DNA of 64,000 nt from Vespa crabro (taxonomy: Eukaryota; Arthropoda; Insecta; Hymenoptera; Vespidae). The notes under the pieces are model-generated. The model did no database searches. It was not told the origin of the DNA and saw nothing but the letters and a program-made list of their open reading frames with translations. Shown here piece by piece: positions 53,117-64,000 of this stretch. Position numbers and translations under genes: made by a program. The stretch's first letter is position 1, and each line of letters starts with the position of its first letter. Where the stretch lies: positions 1 to 64,000 of the forward strand of contig NC_060959.1 in assembly GCF_910589235.1 (NCBI RefSeq), given 5' to 3'.

Positions 53117-56100
53117 TTTTCGAAAAACGTAATCGACATACGCGAATTTCGGTATATGCGAAGATAAAATCGTGAAATCTTTAATAATACTTGTGCCACA
53201 GTTAGAAAAATGTTACCAATCGATTCAGAACATTGCATTTCATAAGATCAAACATCTATTTTATATTGGAATCAAAGTTTTTAACGTCCTTTCATATCGT
53301 ATATACGATTTTTCGCTCATATACGCGTATCGTCGAAAAACGAAAACTTGAAATCTCGTTCAATTTCATTGATTTTATATTCTATCGATGCAGAATAAAG
53401 AATATAACAAGAATATAACGTTTTTACTATGTTTAAATACGCGTTTTCATATTATAATTGTCGAAAAACGTAATCGACATACGCGAATTTCGGTATATGC
53501 GAAGATAAAATCGTGAAATCTTTAATAATACTTGTGCCACAGTAAGAAAAATGTTAACAATCGATTCAGAACAGTGCATTTCATAAGATCAAACATCTAT
53601 TTTATATTGGAATCAAAGTTTTTAACATTCTTTCATATCGTATATACGATTTTTCGCTCATATACGCGTATCGTCGAAAAACGAAAATTTGAAATCTCGT
53701 TCAATTTCATTGATTTTATATTCTATCGATGCAGAATAAAGAATATAACAAGAATATAACGTTTTTACTATGTTTGAATACGCGTTTTCATATGATAATT
53801 GTCGAAAAACGTAATCGACATACGCGAATTTCGGTATTTGCGAAAATAAAATCGTGAAATCTTTAATAATACTTGTGCCACAGTTAGAAAAATGTTACCA
53901 ATCGATTCAGAACATTGCATTTCATAAGATCTAACATCTATTTTATATTGGAATCAAAGTTTTTAACATTCTTACATATCGTATATACGATTTTTCGCTC
54001 ATATACGCGTATCGTCGAAAAACGAAAACTTGAAATCTCGTTCAATTTCATTGATTTTATATTCTATCGATGCAGAATAAAGAATATAACAAGAATATAA
54101 CGTTTTTACTATGTTTAAATACGCGTTTTCATATGATAATTGTCGAAAATCGTAATCGACATACGCGAATTTCGGTATATGTGAAGATGAAATCGTGAAA
54201 TCTTTAATAATACTTGTGCCACAGTTAGAAAAATGATACCAATCGATTCAGAACATTGCATTTCATAAGATCAAACATCTATTTTATATTGGAATCAAAG
54301 TTTTTAACATTCTTTCAAATCGTATATACGATTTTTCGCTCATATACGCGTATCGTCGAAAAACGAAAACTTGAAATCTCGTTCAATTTCATTGATTTTA
54401 TATTCTATCGATGCAGAATAAAGAATATAACAAGAATATAACGTTTTTACTATGTTTAAATACGCGTATTCATATTATAATTGTCGAAAAACGTAATCGA
54501 CATACGCGAATTTCGGTGTATGCGAAGATAAAATCGTGAAATCTTTAATAATACTTGTGCCACAGTTAGAAAAATGTTACCAATCGTTTCAGAACTTTGC
54601 ATTTCATAAGATTAAACATCTATTTTATATTGGAATCAAAGTTTTTAACATTCTTTCATATCGTATATACGATTTTTCGCTCATATACGCGTATCGTCGA
54701 AAAACGAAAACTTGAAATCTCGTTCAATTTCATTGATTTTATATTCTATCGATGCAGAATAAAGAATATAACAAGAATATAACGTTTTTACTATGTTTAA
54801 ATACGCGTTTTCATATGATAATTGTCGAAAAACGTAATCGTCATACGCGAATTTCGGTATATGCGAAGATAAAATCGTGAAATCTTTAATAATACTTGTG
54901 CCAAAGTTAGAAAAATGTTACCAATCGATTCAGAACATTGCATTTCATAAGATCAAACATCTATTTTATATTGGAATCAAAGTTTTTAACATTCTTTCAT
55001 ATCGTATATACGATTTTTCGCTCATATACGCGTATCGTCGAAAATCGAAAACTTGAAATCTCGTTCAATTTCATTGATTTTATATACCATCGATGCAGAA
55101 TAAAGAATATAACAAGAATATAACGTTTTTACTATGTTCAAATACGCGTTTTCATATGATAATTGTCGAAAAACGTAATCGACATACGCGAATTTCGGTA
55201 TATGCGAAGATAAAATCGTGAAATCTTTAATAATACTTGTGCCACAGTTAGAAAAATGTTACCAATCGATTCAGGACATTGCATTTCATAAGATCAAACA
55301 TCTATTTTATATTGGAATCAAAGTTTTTAACATTCTTTCATATCGTATATACGATTTTTCGCTCATATACGCGTATCGTCGAAAAACGAAAACTTGAAAT
55401 CTCGTTCAATTTCATTGATTTTGAATTCTATCGATGCAGAATAAAGAATATAACAAGGATATAACGTTTTTACTATGTTTAAATACGCGTTTTCATATGA
55501 TAATTGTCGAAATACGTAATCGACATACGCGAATTTCGTTATATGCGAAGATAAAATCGTGAAATCTTTAATAATACTTGTGCCACAGTTAGAAAAATGT
55601 TACTAATCGATTCAGAACATTGCATTTCATAAGATCAAACATCTATTTAATATTGGAATCAAAGTTTTTAACATTCTTTCATATCGTATATACGATTTTT
55701 CGCTCATATACGCGTATCGTCGAAAAACGAAAACTTGAAATCTCGTTCAATTTCATTGATTTTATATTCTATCGATGCAGAATAAAGAATATAACAAGAA
55801 TATAACGTTTTTACTATGTTTAAATACGCGTTTTCATATGATAATTGTCGAAAAACGTAATCGACATACGCGAATTTCGGTATATGCGAAGATAAAATCG
55901 TGAAATCTTTAATAATACTTGTGCCACTCTAAGAAAAATGTTACCAATCGATTCAGAACAGTGCATTTCATAAGATCAAACATCTTTTTTAATTTGGAAT
56001 CAAAGTTTTTAACATTCTTTCATATCGTATATACGATTCTTCGCTCATATACGCGTATCGTCGAAAAACGAAAACTTGAAATCTCGTTCAATTTCATTGA

Positions 56101-57904
56101 TTTTATATTCTATCGATGCAGAATAAAGAATATAACAAGAATATAACGTTTTTACTATGTTTAAATCCGCGTTTTCATATGATAATTGTCGAAAAACGTA
56201 ATCGACATACGCGAATTTCGGTATATGCGAAAATAAAATCGTGAAATCTTTAATAATACTTGTGCCACAGTTAGAAACATGTTACCAATCGATTCAGAAC
56301 ATTGCATTTCATAAGATCAAACATCTATTTTATATTGGAATCAAAGTTTTTAACATTCTTTCATATCGTATATACGATTTTTCGCTCATATACGCGTATC
56401 GTCGAAAAACGAAAACTTGAAATCTCGTTCAATTTCATTGATTTTATATTCTATCGATGCAGAATATAGAATATAACAAGAATATAACGTTTTTACTATG
56501 TTTAAATACGCGTTTTCATATGATAATTGTCGAAAAACGTAATCGACATACGCGAATTTCGGTATATGCGAAGAGAATATCGTGAAATCTTTAATAATAC
56601 TTGTGCCACAGTTAGAAAAATGTTACCAATCGATTCAGAACATTGCATTTCATAAGATCAAACATCTATTTTATATTGGAATCAAAGTTTTTAACATTCT
56701 TTCAAATCGTATATACGATTTTTCGCTCAAATACGCGTATCGTCGAAAAACGAATACTTGAAATCTCGTTCAATTTCATTGATTTTGTATTCTATCGATG
56801 CAGAATAAAGAATATAACAAGGATATAACGTTTTTACTATGTTTAAATACGCGTTTTCATATGATAATTGTCGAAAAACGTAATCGACATACGCGAATTT
56901 CGGTATATGCGAAGATAAAATCGTGAAATCTTTAATAATACTTGTGCCACAGTTAGAAAAATGTTACCAATCGATTCAGAACATTGCATTTCATAAGATC
57001 AAACATCTATTTTATATTGGAATCAAAGTTTTTAACATTCTTTCAAATCGTATATACGATTTTTCGCTCATATACGCGTATCGTCGAAAAACGAATACTT
57101 GAAATCTCGTTCAATTTTATTGATTTTGTATTCTATCGATGCAGAATAAAGAATATAACAAGGATATAACGTTTTTGCTATGTTTAAATACGCGTTTTCA
57201 TATGATAATTGTCGAAAAACGTAATCGACATACGCGAATTTCGGTATATGCGAAGATAAAATCGTGAAATCTTTAATAATACTTGTGCCAAAGTTAGAAA
57301 AATGTTACCAATCGATTCAGAACATTGCATTTCATAAGATCAAACATCTATTTTATATTGGAATCAAAGTTTTTAACATTCTTTCATATCGTATATACGA
57401 TTTTTCGCTCATATACGCGTATCGTCGAAAAACGAAAACTTGAAATCTCGTTCAATTTCATTGATTTTGAATTCTATCGATGCAGAATAAAGAATATAAC
57501 AAGGATATAACGTTTTTACTATGTTTAAATACGCGTTTTCATATGATAATTGTCGAAATACGTAATCGACATACGCGAATTTCGGTATATGCGAAGATAA
57601 AATCGTGAAATCTTTAATAATACTTGTGCCACAGTTAGAAAAATGTTACCAATCGATTCAGAACATTGCATTTCATAAGATCAAACATCTATTTTATATT
57701 GGAATCAAAGTTTTTAACATTCTTTCATATCGTATATACGATTTTTCGCTCATATACGCGTATCGTCGAAAATCGAAAACTTAAAATCTCGTTCAATTTC
57801 ATTGATTTTATATTCTATCGATGCAGAATAAAGAATATAACAAGAATATAACGTTTTTACTATGTTCAAATACGCGTTTTCATATGATAATTGTCGAAAA
57901 ACTT

Positions 57905-58993
57905 AATCGACATACGCGAATTTCGGTATATGCGAAGATAAAATCGTGAAATCTTTAATAATACTTGTGCCACAGTTAGAAAAATGTTACCAATCGATTC
58001 AGAACATTGCATTTCATAAGATCAAACATCTATTTTATATTGGAATCAAAGTTTTTAACATTCTTTCATATCGTATATACGATTTTTCGCTCATATACGC
58101 GTATCGTCGAAAAACGAAAACTTGAAATCTCGTTCAATTTCATTGATTTTGAATTCTATCGATGCAGAATAAAGAATATAACAAGGATATAACGTTTTTA
58201 CTATGTTTAAATACGCGTTTTCATATGATAATTGTCGAAATACGTAATCGACATACGCGAATTTCGGTATATGCGAAGAGAATATCGTGAAATCTTTAAT
58301 AATACTTGTGCCACAGTTAGAAAAATGTTACCAATCGATTCAGAACATTGCATTTCATAAGATCAAACATCTATTTTATATTGGAATCAAAGTTTTTAAC
58401 ATTCTTTCAAATCGTATATACGATTTTTCGCTCAAATACGCGTATCGTCGAAAAACGAATACTTGAAATCTCGTTCAATTTCATTGATTTTGTATTCTAT
58501 CGATGCAGAATAAAGAATATAACAAGGATATAACGTTTTTACTATGTTTAAATACGCGGTTTCATATGATAATTGTCGAAAAACGTAATCGACATACGCG
58601 AATTTCGGTATATGCGAAGATAAAATCGTGAAATCTTTAATAATACTTGTGCCAAAGTTAGAAAAATGTTACCAATCGATTCAGAACATTGCATTTCATA
58701 AGATCAAACATCTATTTTATATTGGAATCAAAGTTTTTAACATTCTTTCATATCGTATATACGATTTTTCGCTCATATACGCGTATCGTCGAAAATCGAA
58801 AACTTGAAATCTCGTTCAATTTCATTGATTTTATATTCTATCGATGCAGAATAAAGAATATAACAAGAATATAACGTTTTTACTATGTTCAAATACGCGT
58901 TTTCATATGATAATTGTCGAAAAACGTAATCGACATACGCGAATTTCGGTATATGCGAAGATAAAATCGTGAAATCTTTAATAATACTTGTGC
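57905..58993. repeat. 4-unit shift duplication, copy 1 (E-Q-N)
   Basis: It matches 59269-60357 at 1364 bp, including the E, Q and N units and GAAGAGAATATCG before the Q unit. GCGGTTTC near 58558 is private. Confidence 0.8.
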
Positions 58994-59268
58994 CACAGTT
59001 AGAAAAATGTTACCAATCGATTCAGAACTTTGCATTTCATAAGATCATACATCTATTTTATATTGGAATCAAAGTTTTTAACATTCTTTCATATCGTATA
59101 TACGATTTTTCGCTCATATACGCGTATCGTCGAAAAACGAAAACTTGAAATCTCGTTCAATTTCATTGATTTTATATTCTATCGATGCAGAATAAAGAAT
59201 ATAACAAGGATATAACGATTTTACTATGTTTAAATACGCGTTTTCATATGATAATTGTCGAAATACGT

Positions 59269-60357
59269 AATCGACATACGCGAATTTCGGTATATGCGAA
59301 GATAAAATCGTGAAATCTTTAATAATACTTGTGCCACAGTTAGAAAAATGTTACCAATCGATTCAGAACATTGCATTTCATAAGATCAAACATCTATTTT
59401 ATATTGGAATCAAAGTTTTTAACATTCTTTCATATCGTATATACGATTTTTCGCTCATATACGCGTATCGTCGAAAAACGAAAACTTGAAATCTCGTTCA
59501 ATTTCATTGATTTTGAATTCTATCGATGCAGAATAAAGAATATAACAAGGATATAACGTTTTTACTATGATTAAATACGCGTTTTCATATGATAATTGTC
59601 GAAATACGTAATCGACATACGCGAATTTCGGTATATGCGAAGAGAATATCGTGAAATCTTTAATAATACTTGTGCCACAGTTAGAAAAATGTTACCAATC
59701 GATTCAGATCATTGCATTTCATAAGATCAACCATCTATTTTATATTGGAATCAAAGTTTTTAACATTCTTTCAAATCGTATATACGATTTTTCGCTCATA
59801 TACGCGTATCGTCGAAAAACGAATACTTGAAATCTCGTTCAATTTCATTGATTTTGTATTCTATCGATGCAGAATAAAGAATATAACAAGTATATAACGT
59901 TTTTGCTATGTTTAAATACGCGTTTTCATATGATAATTGTCGAAAAACGTAATCGACATACGCGAATTTCGGTATATGCGAAGATAAAATCGTGAAATCT
60001 TTAATAATACTTGTGCCAAAGTTAGAAAAATGTTACCAATCGATTCAGAACATTGCATTTCATAAGATCAAACATCTATTTTATATTGGAATCAAAGTTT
60101 TTAACATTCTTTCATATCGTATATACGATTTTTCGCTCATATACGCGTATCGTCGAAAATCGAAAACTTGAAATCTCGTTCAATTTCATTGATTTTATAT
60201 TCTATCGATGCAGAATAAAGAATATAACAAGAATATAACGTTTTTACTATGTTCAAATACGCGTTTTCATATGATAATTGTCGAAAAACGTAATCGACAT
60301 ACGCGAATTTCGGTATATGCGAAGATAAAATCGTGAAATCTTTAATAATACTTGTGC
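59269..60357. repeat. 4-unit shift duplication, copy 2 (E-Q-N)
   Basis: Copy of 57905-58993 with about seven private or secondary changes: ATGATTAAAT near 59569, CAGATCATTG near 59708, AACCATCTA near 59731, AAGTATATAACG near 59889 and TTTTTGCTATG near 59904. Confidence 0.8.
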
Positions 60358-60393
60358 CAAAGTTAGAAAAATGTTACCAATCGATTCAGAACA

Positions 60394-60733
60394 TTGCATT
60401 TCATAAGATCAAACATCTATTTTATATTGGAATCAAAGTTTTTAACATTCTTTCATATCGTATATACGATTTTTCGCTCATATACGCGTATCGTCGAAAA
60501 TCGAAACTTGAAATCTCGTTCAATTTCATTGATTTTATATTCTATCGATGCAGAATAAAGAATATAACAAGAATATAACGTTTTTACTATGTTCAAATAC
60601 GCGTTTTCATATGATAATTGTCGAAAAACGTAATCGACATACGCGAATTTCGGTATATGCGAAGATAAAATCGTGAAATCTTTAATAATACTTGTGCCAC
60701 AGTTAGAAAAATGTTACCAATCGATTCAGAACA
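60394..60733. repeat. 340 bp class N unit
   Basis: One A is lost in GAAAATCGAAACTTG. It directly follows another N unit at 60053, a local single-unit duplication of the class. Confidence 0.8.
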
Positions 60734-61075
60734 TTGCATTTCATAAGATCAAACATCTATTTTATATTGGAATCAAAGTTTTTAACATTCTTTCATATCG
60801 TATATACGATTTTTCGCTCATATACGCGTATCGTCGAAAAACGAAAACTTGAAATCTCGTTCAATTTCATTGATTTTATATTCTATCGATGCAGAATAAA
60901 GAATATAACAAGAATATAACGTTTTTACTATGTTTAAATACGCGTTTTCATATGATAATTTTCGAAAAACGTAATCGACATACGCGAATTTCGGTATATA
61001 CAAAGATAAAATCGTGAAATCTTTAATAATACTTGTGCCACAGTTAGAAAAATGTTACCAATCGATTCAGAACAG

Positions 61076-61862
61076 TGCATTTCATAAGATCAAACATCTA
61101 TTTTATATTGGAATCAAAGTTTTTAACATTCTTTCATATCGTATATACGATTTTTCGCTCATATACGCGTATCGTCGAAAAACGAAAACTTGAAATCTCG
61201 TTCAATTTCATTGATTTTGAATTCTATCGATGCAGAATAAAGAATATAACAAGGATATAACGTTTTTACTATGTTTAAATACGCGTTTTCATATGATAAT
61301 TGTCGAAATACGTAATCGACATACGCGAATTTCGGTATATGCGAAGATAAAATCGTGAATTCTTTAATAATACTTGTGCCACAGTTAGAAAAATGTTACC
61401 AATCGATTCAGAACATTGCATTTCATAAGATCAACCATCTATTTTATATTGGAATCAAAGTTTTTAACATTCTTTCAAATCGTATATACGATTTTTCGCT
61501 CATATACGCGTATCGTCGAAAAACGAATACTTGAAATCTCGTTCAATTTCATTCATTTTGTATTCTATCGATGCAGAATAAAGAATATAACAAGGATATA
61601 ACGTTTTTGCTATGTTTAAATACGCGTTTTCATATGATAATTGTCGAAAAACGTAATCGACATACGCGAATTTCGGTATATGCGAAGATAAAATCGTGAA
61701 ATCTTTAATAATACTTGTGCCAAAGTTAGAAAAATGTTACCAATCGATTCAGAACATTGCATTTCATAAGATCAAACATCTATTTTATATTGGAATCAAA
61801 GTTTTTAACATTCTTTCATATCGTATATACGATTTTTCGCTCATATACGCGTATCGTCGAAA
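61076..61862. repeat. Further E-Q copy, related to 59372-60158
   Basis: It matches 59372-60158 at 1704 bp. It shares AACCATCTA and TTTTTGCTATG with that copy but not with 57905-58993, so it descends from the 59.3 kb copy or its parent. Private: GTGAATTC near 61357 and TTCATTCATTTT near 61552. Confidence 0.78.
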
Positions 61863-62017
61863 AACGAAAACTTGAAATCTCGTTCAATTTCATTGATTTT
61901 ATATTCTATCGATGCAGAATAAAGAATATAACAAGAATATAACGTTTTTACTATGTTTAAATACGCGTTTTCATATGATAATTGTCGAAAAACGTAATCG
62001 ACATACGCGAATTTCGG

Positions 62018-62636
62018 TATATGCGAAGATAAAATCGTGAAATCTTTAATAATACTTGTGCCACAGTTAGAAAACTGTTACTAATCGATTCAGAACATTG
62101 CATTTCATAAGATCAAACATCTATTTTATATTGGAATCAAAGTTTTTAACATTCTTTCATATCGTATATACGATTTTTCGCTCATATAAGCGTATCGTCG
62201 AAAATCGAAAACTTGAAATCTCGTTCAATTTCATTGATTTTATATTCTATCGATGCAGAATAAAGAATATAACAAGAATATAACGTTTTTACTATGTTTA
62301 AATACGCGTTTTCATATGATAAATGTCGAAAAACGTAATCGACATACGCGAATTTCGGTATATGCGAAGATAAAATCGTGAAATCTTTAATAATACTTGT
62401 GCCACTGTAAGAAAAATGTTACCAATCGATTCAGAACAGTGCATTTCATAAGATTAAACATCTATTTTATATTGGAATCAAAGTTTTTAACATTCTTTCA
62501 TATCGTATATACGATTCTTCGCTCATATACGCGTATCGTCGAAAAACGAATACTTGAAATCTCGTTCAATTTCATTGATTTTATATTCTATCGATGCAGA
62601 ATAAAGAATATAACAAGAATATAACGTTTTTACTAT
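62018..62636. repeat. 4-unit shift duplication, copy 1
   Basis: It matches 63382-64000 at 1364 bp: AAAACTGTTACTAATCG, ATAAATGTCG, GCCACTGTAAG, AACAGTGC, AAGATTAAAC, ACGATTCTTCG and GAATACTTG. Private: ATATAAGCG near 62188 and GAAAATCG near 62213. Confidence 0.82.
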
Positions 62637-63381
62637 GTTCAAATACGCGTTTTCATATGATAATTGTCGAAAAACGTAATCAACATACGCGAATTTCGGT
62701 ATATGCGAAGATAAAATCGTGAAATCTTTAATAATACTTGTGCCAAAGTTAGAAAAATGTTACCAATCGATTCAGAACATTGCATTTCATAAGATCAAAC
62801 ATCTATTTTATATTGGAATCAAAGTTTTTAACATTCTTTCATATCGTATATACGATTTTTCGCTCATATACGCGTATCGTCGAAAATCGAAAACTTGAAA
62901 TCTCGTTCAATTTCATTGATTTTATATTCTATCGATGCAGAATAAAGAATATAACAAGAATATAACGTTTTTACTATGTTCAAATACGCGTTTTCATATG
63001 ATAATTGTCGAAAAACGTAATCGACATACGCGAATTTCGGTATATGCGAAGATAAAATCGTGAAATCTTTAATAATACTTGTGCCACAGTTAGAAAAATG
63101 TTACCAATCGATTCAGAACATTGCATTTCATAAGATCAAACATCTATTTTATATTGGAATCAAAGTTTTTAACATTCTTTCATATCGTATATACGATTTT
63201 TCGCTCATATACGCGTATCGTCGAAAAACGAAAACTTGAAATCTCGTTCAATTTCATTGATTTTGAATTCTATCGATGCAGAATAAAGAATATAACAAGG
63301 ATATAACGTTTTTACTATGTTTAAATACGCGTTTTCATATGATAATTGTCGAAATACGTAATCGACATACGCGAATTTCGT

Positions 63382-64000
63382 TATATGCGAAGATAAAATC
63401 GTGAAATCTTTAATAATACTTGTGCCACAGTTAGAAAACTGTTACTAATCGATTCAGAACATTGCATTTCATAAGATCAAACATCTATTTTATATTGGAA
63501 TCAAAGTTTTTAACAATCTTTCATATCGTATATACGATTTTTCGCTCATATACGCGTATCGTCGAAAAACGAAAACTTGAAATCTCGTTCAATTTCATTG
63601 ATTTTATATTCTATCGATGCAGAATAAAGAATATAACAAGAATATAACGTTTTTACTATGTTTAAATACGCGTTTTCATATGATAAATGTCGAAAAACGT
63701 AATCGACATACGCGAATTTCGGTATATGCGAAGATAAAATCGTGAAATCTTTAATAATACTTGTGCCACTGTAAGAAAAATGTTACCAATCGATTCAGAA
63801 CAGTGCATTTCATAAGATTAAACATCTATTTTATATTGGAATCAAAGTTTTTAACATTCTTTTTTATCGTATATACGATTCTTCGCTCATATACGCGTAT
63901 CGTCGAAAAACGAATACTTGAAAACTCGTTCAATTTCATTGATTTTATATTCTATCGATGCAGAATAAAGAATATAACAAGAATATAACGTTTTTACTAT
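63382..64000. repeat. 4-unit shift duplication, copy 2 (cut by window end)
   Basis: Copy of 62018-62636, truncated by the window edge. Private: TAACAATCTTTC near 63515, CTTTTTTATCG near 63861 and GAAAACTCG near 63921. Confidence 0.82.
63803..64000. repeat. Partial satellite unit at right edge
   Basis: These are the first 198 bases of a unit belonging to the AACAGTGC class, like the unit at 62439. It has a local change to CTTTTTTATCG ahead of the palindrome. The array continues beyond the window. Confidence 0.95.

Larger units (their letters stand above)
1..64000. repeat. 341 bp satellite DNA array, about 187.7 units, fills the window
   Basis: Seen: the same 341 bp unit repeats head to tail, always in one orientation, from the first base to the last. 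With TTGCATTTCATAAG as phase mark (point variants allowed), unit starts are 46 + 341n, corrected by small indels in these units: 340 bp at 728, 5842, 6864, 9250, 12659, 21184, 30736, 31076, 34485, 34825, 35506, 38233, 38573, 39254, 46073, 60394; 339 bp at 47095; 342 bp at 20501, 25957, 27324, 28348; 343 bp at 26640 and 49139. These sum to -10, matching the offset of the last start (63803). No stretch above about 20 bases fails to align to the unit, so there is no unique spacer, transposon, RNA gene or credible coding region. Known: long homogeneous arrays of 150-360 bp units are typical of eukaryotic (peri)centromeric or other heterochromatic satellites. Inference: heterochromatin, possibly a centromere. 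Family and species are not recognised. Confidence 0.98.
54938..64000. repeat. Right-end sub-array of three intermixed unit classes
   Basis: Class E (TTTTGAATTCTATCG with an EcoRI site, AAGGATATAACG, usually CGAAATACG) starts at 55279, 57325, 58007, 59371, 61075 and 63121. Class Q (CTTTCAAATCG, GAATACTTG, TTTTGTATTC, AAGGATAT) starts at 56643, 56984, 58348, 59712 and 61416. Class N (GAAAATCG, in most members also GTTCAAATAC, often preceded by GCCAAAG) starts at 54938, 57666, 58689, 60053, 60394, 62098 and 62780. The order E-Q-N recurs at 58007 and 59371. Spacing between E units is 2046, 682, 1364, 1704 and 2046 bp, so no single higher-order period holds. Confidence 0.85.

Noticed and set aside
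44368..53233. CENP-B box in units with CATACGGGAATT
   Set aside because: The CGGG part can be aligned to the core pattern TTCG-A-CGGG, but the TTCG part reads TAAT, so the essential core is not met. The consensus unit has no match at all.
1..64000. CRISPR array
   Set aside because: The repeated element is the full 341 bp unit with no short conserved repeat alternating with unique spacers, and no cas genes are present.
1..64000. Transposable element insertions or target-site duplications
   Set aside because: Every stretch aligns to the unit; the largest indel seen is two bases.
1..64000. Telomeric repeats (TTAGG or TTAGGG type)
   Set aside because: Only isolated TTAG in CAGTTAGAAA, once per unit; no tandem telomeric run.
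1..64000. tRNA, rRNA or other RNA genes
   Set aside because: No cloverleaf-like or rRNA-like stretch; the hairpins present are the short dyads of the repeat unit.

Overview
The whole window is one tandem array of a single AT-rich satellite DNA with a 341 bp unit. Taking TTGCATTTCATAAG as the phase mark, it occurs, allowing for point variants, at 46, 387, 728 and on to 63803. That gives 188 unit starts, 187 complete units, a 45-base partial unit at the left edge and a 198-base partial unit at the right edge. The array runs off both ends. I found no unique sequence, no transposon, no RNA gene and no protein-coding gene I would defend, so no CDS is annotated.

The hand-derived consensus is 341 bp and 28.7% GC (52 C, 46 G). 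It holds 22 CpG where base composition predicts about 7. A long homogeneous array with a near-dinucleosomal period and layered internal duplications points to eukaryotic pericentromeric or centromeric heterochromatin. The AT-richness with a CpG excess suggests a genome without heavy CpG methylation, for example an insect such as a hymenopteran. That is an inference from composition; I do not recognise the satellite family and cannot name the species.

Layout, left to right. 1-5114 is a 15-unit block made of three units plus two tandem copies of a 6-unit block (866-2911, 2912-4957); its start is copied again from 5115. 5.1-15 kb holds a 10-unit-shift copy (5705-6707 with 9113-10115) and a 17-unit-shift copy (6635-9218 with 12430-15013). 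15.4-16.8 kb is a tandem 2-unit duplication. 19.5-29.2 kb holds a 6-unit tandem duplication (20717-22761, 22762-24807) and three related copies of a 1.4-1.5 kb segment. 29.3-39.8 kb holds a 10-unit-shift copy overlapped by an 11-unit tandem duplication (32491-36238, 36239-39811). 40-54 kb is closer to consensus with 1-, 2-, 3- and 7-unit duplications. 55-64 kb is an intermixed array of three variant classes with 4- to 6-unit periodicities.

Two features stand out inside the unit. One is a 45 bp dyad cluster: a perfect 14 bp palindrome beside a nested inverted repeat. The other is tight length control: about 164 of 187 units are exactly 341 bp, and most length variants are shared by copied blocks. 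The array evolves by register-preserving block duplications of many sizes rather than one fixed higher-order repeat. Coordinates of duplicated blocks are bounded by the nearest distinguishing base seen by eye, so true breakpoints may lie some tens to hundreds of bases away.
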